NCBI GenBank assembly: GCA_015680685.1
Contig: MNCI01004895.1
Coordinates: forward strand, 340,099 to 404,098
Direction of reading: 5' to 3'
DNA length: 64,000 nucleotides
Source of the DNA: Gnetum montanum
Lineage: Eukaryota > Streptophyta > Gnetopsida > Gnetales > Gnetaceae
Position 1 is the first letter of the stretch. Each line of letters begins with the position of its first letter. A program made the translations under genes and the position numbers. Positions 58,971-64,000 of the stretch are shown here, one piece after another. The notes under the pieces were generated by a model. That model searched no databases and was not told where the DNA came from. It was given only the letters and a program-made list of their open reading frames with translations.

Positions 58971-61555
58971 ATTTTTCTGCTTTAGAGCTTACTTGACTTG
59001 GGTGAGGGCATCCAACAAGTTTTGATCGCCGCTTTATTTGACACCTTCCTCCTCTTTGATTCGTCCCAGGAGACAAATCTCCCGAGGAGAGGTGACTTTG
59101 GATCTAGGTTCAAATCCTTATCGGCAGGGTGATGCAGGCTGCGTAGTCATGTTGACCTTCATCTTTGGGGGCAAAGGTATAGATGCAAGAGGCAAAAATT
59201 TGGGCTTGGGGGTACCCTTGACAGTATCCCCCTTCAACGTCTCACCCACTAAGTGGGCTTCTCACCTTGCCAGGCGAGGGGGTTATTCAGCTGTGGCCAT
59301 CGAAGGCGTCGGCCCCCTAATGACGAATGGAGCTAAAGGTGTTAACTATTGGGGTCACATGACTCCACCAATAGTTGGTGCAAAGGTGGATGCCCATGGT
59401 GGGACTTTCAGGACAAACAGCTGCTGTGAGCTTGGACCAGCCGTTGGTGGTGCTAGCGCACTCCACTAAGGTGCACGGATCACGAACGGCTACCGGGGTG
59501 GCTAGGGATCACTATCAATGCCAATAGCGTTGATGAAGTAACCAGAATTGTTGGCGTTCAAGGGATCAGTGTAGACATACATAGATTGGTTTTCAAGGCT
59601 CACTGGGTTGCTTTCTTCTAGCACCAGTTTTCCCTAGTCTATTAATCTTTGGATGTCATCTTGCAATGATAGACAATAATCCGTGTTGTGACCACATTGT
59701 TGGTGGTAGTCACAAAACTTGTCTATCCTAAAACCCCTAGGAACTGGAGGCTTATTGGACAGGGCCAAAGAGGGATTCCTAAGGAGCTCGTAGTAGCATC
59801 GATGTCTTGCGTTTTCTACTTTTGACATCTTCTTATGTTGGATGTATCCCGCTGCCAGTAGTTGCTTCAGAAGCTCTGAAGGCTTTAGAGGCAGTGGGGT
59901 GTACTTTGAGCGGTCTTTGCACTCAAAGTTGGATTTGGGTTGTGTAGATGTCTCGGGTGTAGGTGCAATAGGTTGCAGTGCATGGCTCTATTTGGGCACA
60001 GGGTTTGCCACCTATGTGGCCGATTTCTTGCTGTTCTTGCTACTACTGCTACTAGGTTTGGGCTTGGCCTCAGTCACGACAGCGGCCACCGTGGTTGTTG
60101 GGGATTTACCCTTATCCTTTTCCTTCTTTGCAAAGGTGCTCTTGTAGGCAATGTAGGCCAGTTCTTTGCTTGCCTCAGCCATGTCTTGTATGCTCTTAGT
60201 CTAGGCAAAGGCTTGACTAAGAGAGCGAGGAGCAAGGTAGTACAGTTTGCACTTGATAAAGTCGTTCACTGCACTCTTAAAGATGGCCAGCAAGTGGGCC
60301 TCCACTATGGGCTTGAGGATTTTGTTAAGGGTCATGCTCCAATATTGAATGAACTTTTGGATCGGCTCTAGAGCATCTTGCTTCACACTCATTAGCTGAT
60401 CCAACATAGTTTCTGGCTTCAAGTTGTACTTGAAGCGTGTCACGAACTGGGTCATCAGCTCTTCCAAAGTTGATATGGATGAGCGTGGAAATGCATGATA
60501 CCAATCTAGGGCTTTCCCAGCTAGGGACATGGTGAAGATACGAATGATTGTGTATGACCATTGTTGTAATAGCAAAGACTTAGACCTGAAGGTAACAAGA
60601 TGCGCATTGGAATCTCCCTCCCCATCATACTTCGTGAAGTGCAGGAGAGACATCCTTGGGGGTAACGTCAAAGCAAGGATTGCAGGGCTGATGAGGTCAT
60701 CCTGCTAAAAGTCCATGACTTGTACCATGTTGGACCCAATAGATTTGAGGCATTTTATTTCATTAGTGAGGGTCTAGATGAGCTGAAATGCTTGGTCCAG
60801 ACCCAGCGACATTGTGGATGGCTGGGGGGCTGCGGGGGCAGCCCTCGCTTGTGGTACGGTAGGGGCAGTGGCCTGACTTATTAGCAGTATTGTTTGGATG
60901 ACCCCCACATGTGGTGCTGCCTATGTTGTCCACCACCTGGCAGGTGGTGTTGTTAAGGTGGCGACCGTAGGTTGGGCTGCCAGGTAGACTACTTATGTCG
61001 CTAGTAGCGTAGACCATAACCTCATGTTAGGTTGTATCAACTTCAAGGCCTGGTGTATTTGAGAGCACACAAAATGAGACATTTGCGATGGTTGTGGGGT
61101 AGGTAGAGAAGCAAATGGAGCCCCCCATGTGGATGGGCCAAGGCCCACCACAGTTGGTGGAACTGACACAAATGTAGCAATAGAGGTAGAATTTGCGTAT
61201 GTTTGCAAAGTCGGTATGGCATGAACATGTGGTAGGGTAGCCATAACTAGCATGTTATGTGCCACAAGAATGGGTTGCTAAACAGCCTACAAAGGGACAG
61301 TAGCTGCAAACGGAATAGGCAAAACAAGCAAGAGCGGGCATGGAAGCACTACAGGATTAGCATGGCTTCCCATAGTGGCCGCAATCACGGGTTGTGGAAG
61401 CATAGGAATAATTACAAAGGGAGTGGTAAGAGAGGATGGATTGGCCTAGAAGGATTAGATAGGAGGGATAGGAGTGGGGCCGATATGACCTCCCTCGTCC
61501 GATTGGGCATCGAGTTCCTCCTGCCCATCCTGGAAAGCATCATCTTGGTTGGACA
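58971..61555 (-). pseudogene. gag: gag of element B, decayed but with intact zinc knuckle
   Basis: Minus strand; ATG at 61555 ('MSNQDDAFQDGQEELDAQSD', as in A). Pro/Thr-rich N-terminal region to 60760, then 60671-60201, 157 open codons: 'LLHFTKYDGEGDSNAHLVTF', 'GKALDWYHAFPRSSISTLEE', 'TRFKYNLKPETMLDQLMSVK'. Lys/Ser-rich linker, then 59828-59634 with 'FCDYHQQCGHNTDYC' (zinc knuckle) and 'LSLQDDIQRLID'. This is the usual Tat/Ogre gag order. C-terminal Pro-rich part. A lacks the knuckle. Role: particle formation and RNA packaging. Confidence 0.87.
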
Positions 61556-61591
61556 TTGTGTCCTATTGCTCCCTAAGCCTAGCCAACTTGA

Positions 61592-61952
61592 TCTGTACCA
61601 TGTAGGATGGGGTATAGAAAGCATGCAAGACTACCATAGGGAAAGTTTAGCTAACTAGCAACCAAGAAGGCTTTAAGTCTTGCAGGGCTCCGGAGGAACC
61701 GTTGAAGCAACTATCCTGTACCATGCGAGATGGGTACAAAACACATGCAAGACTACTGTAGGATGGGCAAGCTAACTAGCAACCAGAGGCTTTATGTCCC
61801 GTAGGATCTCGCAGGGACCATCGAGGTGACCATCCTATACCACGCAAGATGGGATACATAACGCATGCAAGACTACCATAAATGAGCTAGTTAGTTGGTG
61901 ATCGGAGGCCTTGTGTTCTGTGGGGCTCTCGAGGAACCATCGTGGTGACTGA
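61592..61952 (-). repeat. Three-copy tandem repeat (about 120 bp) in the leader of element B
   Basis: Plus-strand units start at 61592, 61716 and 61835 with 'ctgtaccatg.gagatggg', share 'gcatgcaagactac' and 'gctaactagcaacc' and end near 'gaggaacc'. Unit lengths about 124, 119 and 118. The third copy leads into a partial fourth. Lies between primer site and gag start; A has no such array. Confidence 0.85.
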
Positions 61953-62065
61953 TTTGCACCACACAAAATGCAAACAATCGCAAATGGTGTTGCATTTACG
62001 CTTGTGCGTGTCATGGTGCAGAAGGCTCAAAAAACTACCATGACACATGGAAAAGGCACCAAAAG

Positions 62066-62083
62066 GCCCTCCTTCTAACACCA
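62066..62083 (-). promoter_or_regulatory. Primer-binding site of element B
   Basis: Minus strand TGGTGTTAGAAGGAGGGC, six bases after the 5' LTR. See element A for the shared ancestral form. Confidence 0.75.
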
Positions 62084-62089
62084 GAAAAC

Positions 62090-63755
62090 TGTAGCGACCG
62101 AAAATGTCGATGGCTGGAAAATACAGAGGGGTTAGCGAGCACAACAATTTCAACCCCATACCTGCAGGAGGGCTGTGCTGGGTGTGTGTGGATACGAGGC
62201 ACCCTAAATGGTCTGGTCAATTAGACAGGGACTTAATCAACATCTATATAGCCTTTTGCAACATATAGTTTTGAAATAGGAACAAAAATGCGGAGTAATG
62301 CTTGAAAGTAAATTAAAGCAGAAAAAGTAGTGCACAACACAACAATGAGCGGGAAACGAAATAAAATACAGTTAGGAAAATGCACCGCTCCAAAACTACA
62401 AGCTTGCTTTGTTGAGGTGGATACAGCTAGTTGCACAGCGTGATGAAGTGCAGAGATCTTGAGAGTAACCAGGACATGTGGAGCAAGACATGTTGCGCAC
62501 TTGGGCATGGCCTTGGGCACTAACAATGCAAAGATTCTACCAAGGTGGTAGAAAGGGAATGGGATAATATGCTAGCTACAATGCTAACTGTTTGTAGTGT
62601 TAAACAGAAACCTTACAATTCTTAATATTACAATGCGCATGAAAGAGAACTTGAAGGCCAAAGTGAATGCTAAGGAGATGCAAAGTCAAGGAATCAGAGA
62701 GAATTCCTCACTTTTTGAATGTTGTTTGTTGAAAAATTCTAAACTGAACCTTTGAATGTTGCTTGTTGGGGTATTTATAGGGTTAAGGGCATGCAAAAGA
62801 GGCAGTTTGGATGCCATGTGCCTCAGGCCCATGTTGACTTGCTGGCACCACACGTGCCACGTATGAACGTTGGTCTTGCAAGGTTTTCATAATGTGAACC
62901 TGCTATGCCATAACTGTAATTCTACCATGCCGTAATTGCTCTGTCAGCATCTAGATACATGTACCAACAGTCTGATTAGGTGATGTGCATTAATCTCGCA
63001 CAACCACTCACATACCTTGTTGTGCTTTGTAGCATAGCATGCTTTCCATAGTATAGCACCTTGTCGTGTGTTCTACTATATACGTGTTGCATGTTTGCTA
63101 TGCTATGCTACGCTACGTAGTGTATCAAACGTAGCAACTGGCCTTAGTCACGAAACATTTCTTGATTTGTGAACTTTGCTTCCGTGAGACTTGCAAACTT
63201 GCTGATTCTACCCTTTAAGCTACCTTCTATCTCTTCCACAGGATTGCTATAGTTCACTGCGCCTTGTAGCTCAGTGTAGCATAGCAGTAGACATTGTCCA
63301 CCACTTCTTGATGGAAAGGAACTTTGTTGAAGAATTTGAAATTGAGCATGGGGAACTAGTGGTGAAGCTATTGCCATGCTACACTATGTCTCGTGCCGTG
63401 GTGTAGCATGGCACTTCATTCTGCAATTTTCTTATAAAGCTTGCTACGCTACATAGCAAGGTGTAGCGTAGCGTAGCAGACTTCATGACTTAGAAAACTT
63501 GCCAAATTGTTTTGTGCATCCAAAATGCTACTGCCAACTCCGCACACCGTTTTTGAACAGGCTGTCAGCTGGGCAAGCTACTTAGGTGGACAGGCAGGAT
63601 GGCCCATAGAGCTTGTTTACACCTAAAGTAGAAAATTTGCTGAACTGGCTGGCCTAAACTCAAAGCATTCTTCTACGGAAGAACTGTCGTGGTGCTTGCA
63701 TGAAGTGCAAGGCCTGGTGATGAAAGAATGATTTTGAATTTTTTGGGGTATTTCA
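62090..63755 (-). repeat. 5' LTR of element B
   Basis: Minus strand: starts TGAAATACCCC at 63755 and ends in 'cggtcgctaca' at 62090. TATAAATA at 62779-62772. Palindromes of the GCTACG type near 63100, 63265, 63380 and 63445. Aligns along its length with 45704-47351. Confidence 0.92.
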
Positions 63756-64000
63756 CATAGCTTACAACGAAATAGTATGGTCACAAGTCTTGGACTGCTA
63801 CTAGTGGCTTGCTAATTGGAACTGATGAGCTGGTGTTTGTTGGGCAAAGGGAGATCCAGGAAGTGCTGCTGATGGGGTTTGCTACTTATTAACCTTCCGC
63901 TTGCCAGTCTCTTTGCCAAAGCCAATTACTAGAAAGCCAAATGCCAAGAATGCTAACTTTTGAAGCCAATCGCAAGCAAGGTGATTCTCAAAGACAACAG
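63756..64000 (-). mobile_element. LTR D, right piece (continues past the window)
   Basis: Begins with the CATAG duplication of B and continues the A-type LTR on the minus strand ('tgtgaccata', 'ggcaaagagactggcaag', 'ttggcttt' blocks of 41560-41760). About 1.7 kb of this LTR should lie to the right of the window. Confidence 0.8.

Larger units (their letters stand above)
45704..63755 (-). mobile_element. Element B: giant Tat/Ogre-like LTR retrotransposon (18.1 kb) with an antisense gene
   Basis: Minus strand, flanked by perfect CATAG duplications (45699-45703 and 63756-63760), inserted in LTR D. Same plan as A: LTR, primer site, gag with intact knuckle, protease, minisatellite, antisense gene (plus strand), minisatellite, RT, two RNase H, integrase, minisatellite, polypurine tract, LTR. 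LTRs are shorter (1,648 and 1,666 bp) than those of A. Proteins clearly align with A, but DNA has diverged enough that A and B are distinct subfamilies. All coding regions have stops. Confidence 0.9.

Noticed and set aside
1-64000. Host protein-coding genes or tRNA/rRNA genes
   Set aside because: No conserved host exon series, no cloverleaf-type A and B box pair, and no rRNA-like stretch was found; the only spliced gene structures lie inside the retrotransposons.

Overview
The window is nuclear DNA of a plant, most likely a seed plant with a large, slowly purged, repeat-rich genome. I see no intact host gene and no tRNA, rRNA or CRISPR array. Almost everything assigned is LTR retrotransposon or LINE. 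The coding parts carry many in-frame stops, most often TAG or TAA where relatives have CAG or CAA, as expected of old, methylated elements.

Layout and nesting. Left part: LTR-like repeat F (1200-2254) and an 8.8-kb Athila-like element E (3848-12667) that has gag and a second ORF but no pol. A decayed LINE on the minus strand (about 14190-19247) is split by a 2.7-kb solo LTR, G (15958-18644, TSD CCTCC). An Athila-like element C (minus strand, 3' LTR at 19248-20203, gag broken at 45346) appears to have inserted into the LINE. C is split by giant element A (22996-42127, 19.1 kb, plus strand, TSD CTAGC) and by D, an A-type LTR on the minus strand (45347-45703 and 63756-64000). D is split by giant element B (45704-63755, 18.1 kb, minus strand, TSD CATAG). 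One chain is therefore four deep: LINE, C, D, B.

Main observation. A and B are diverged members of one Tat/Ogre-like Ty3/gypsy family. They share an LTR start of TGAAACACC, a primer-binding site of TGGCGCTAGAAGGAGGG type, gag-protease, RT, two RNase H domains and integrase. Between protease and RT both carry a gene of about 4 kb in the opposite orientation. It has a TATA-type promoter, five introns at homologous positions in A and B (four closely alignable), an N-terminal stretch resembling an HAD/NIF-type (FCP1-like) phosphatase fold, a retroelement-associated middle region, a Glu-rich stretch and a helical C-terminal region. Families of degenerate minisatellites containing small GGYC...GRCC inverted repeats mark the boundaries between gag-pro, the antisense gene, pol and the 3' end. 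Palindromes of GCTACG/CGTAGC type recur about five times per LTR and again in the antisense gene's introns.

The sense genomic RNA cannot splice antisense introns, so such a gene can be carried through reverse transcription with its introns. I infer an accessory antisense transcription unit, possibly inside the sense intron known between pro and RT in Ogre-type elements. Domain names come from motif recognition by eye. Edges of LTRs and TSDs are reliable to the base; internal domain edges are approximate.
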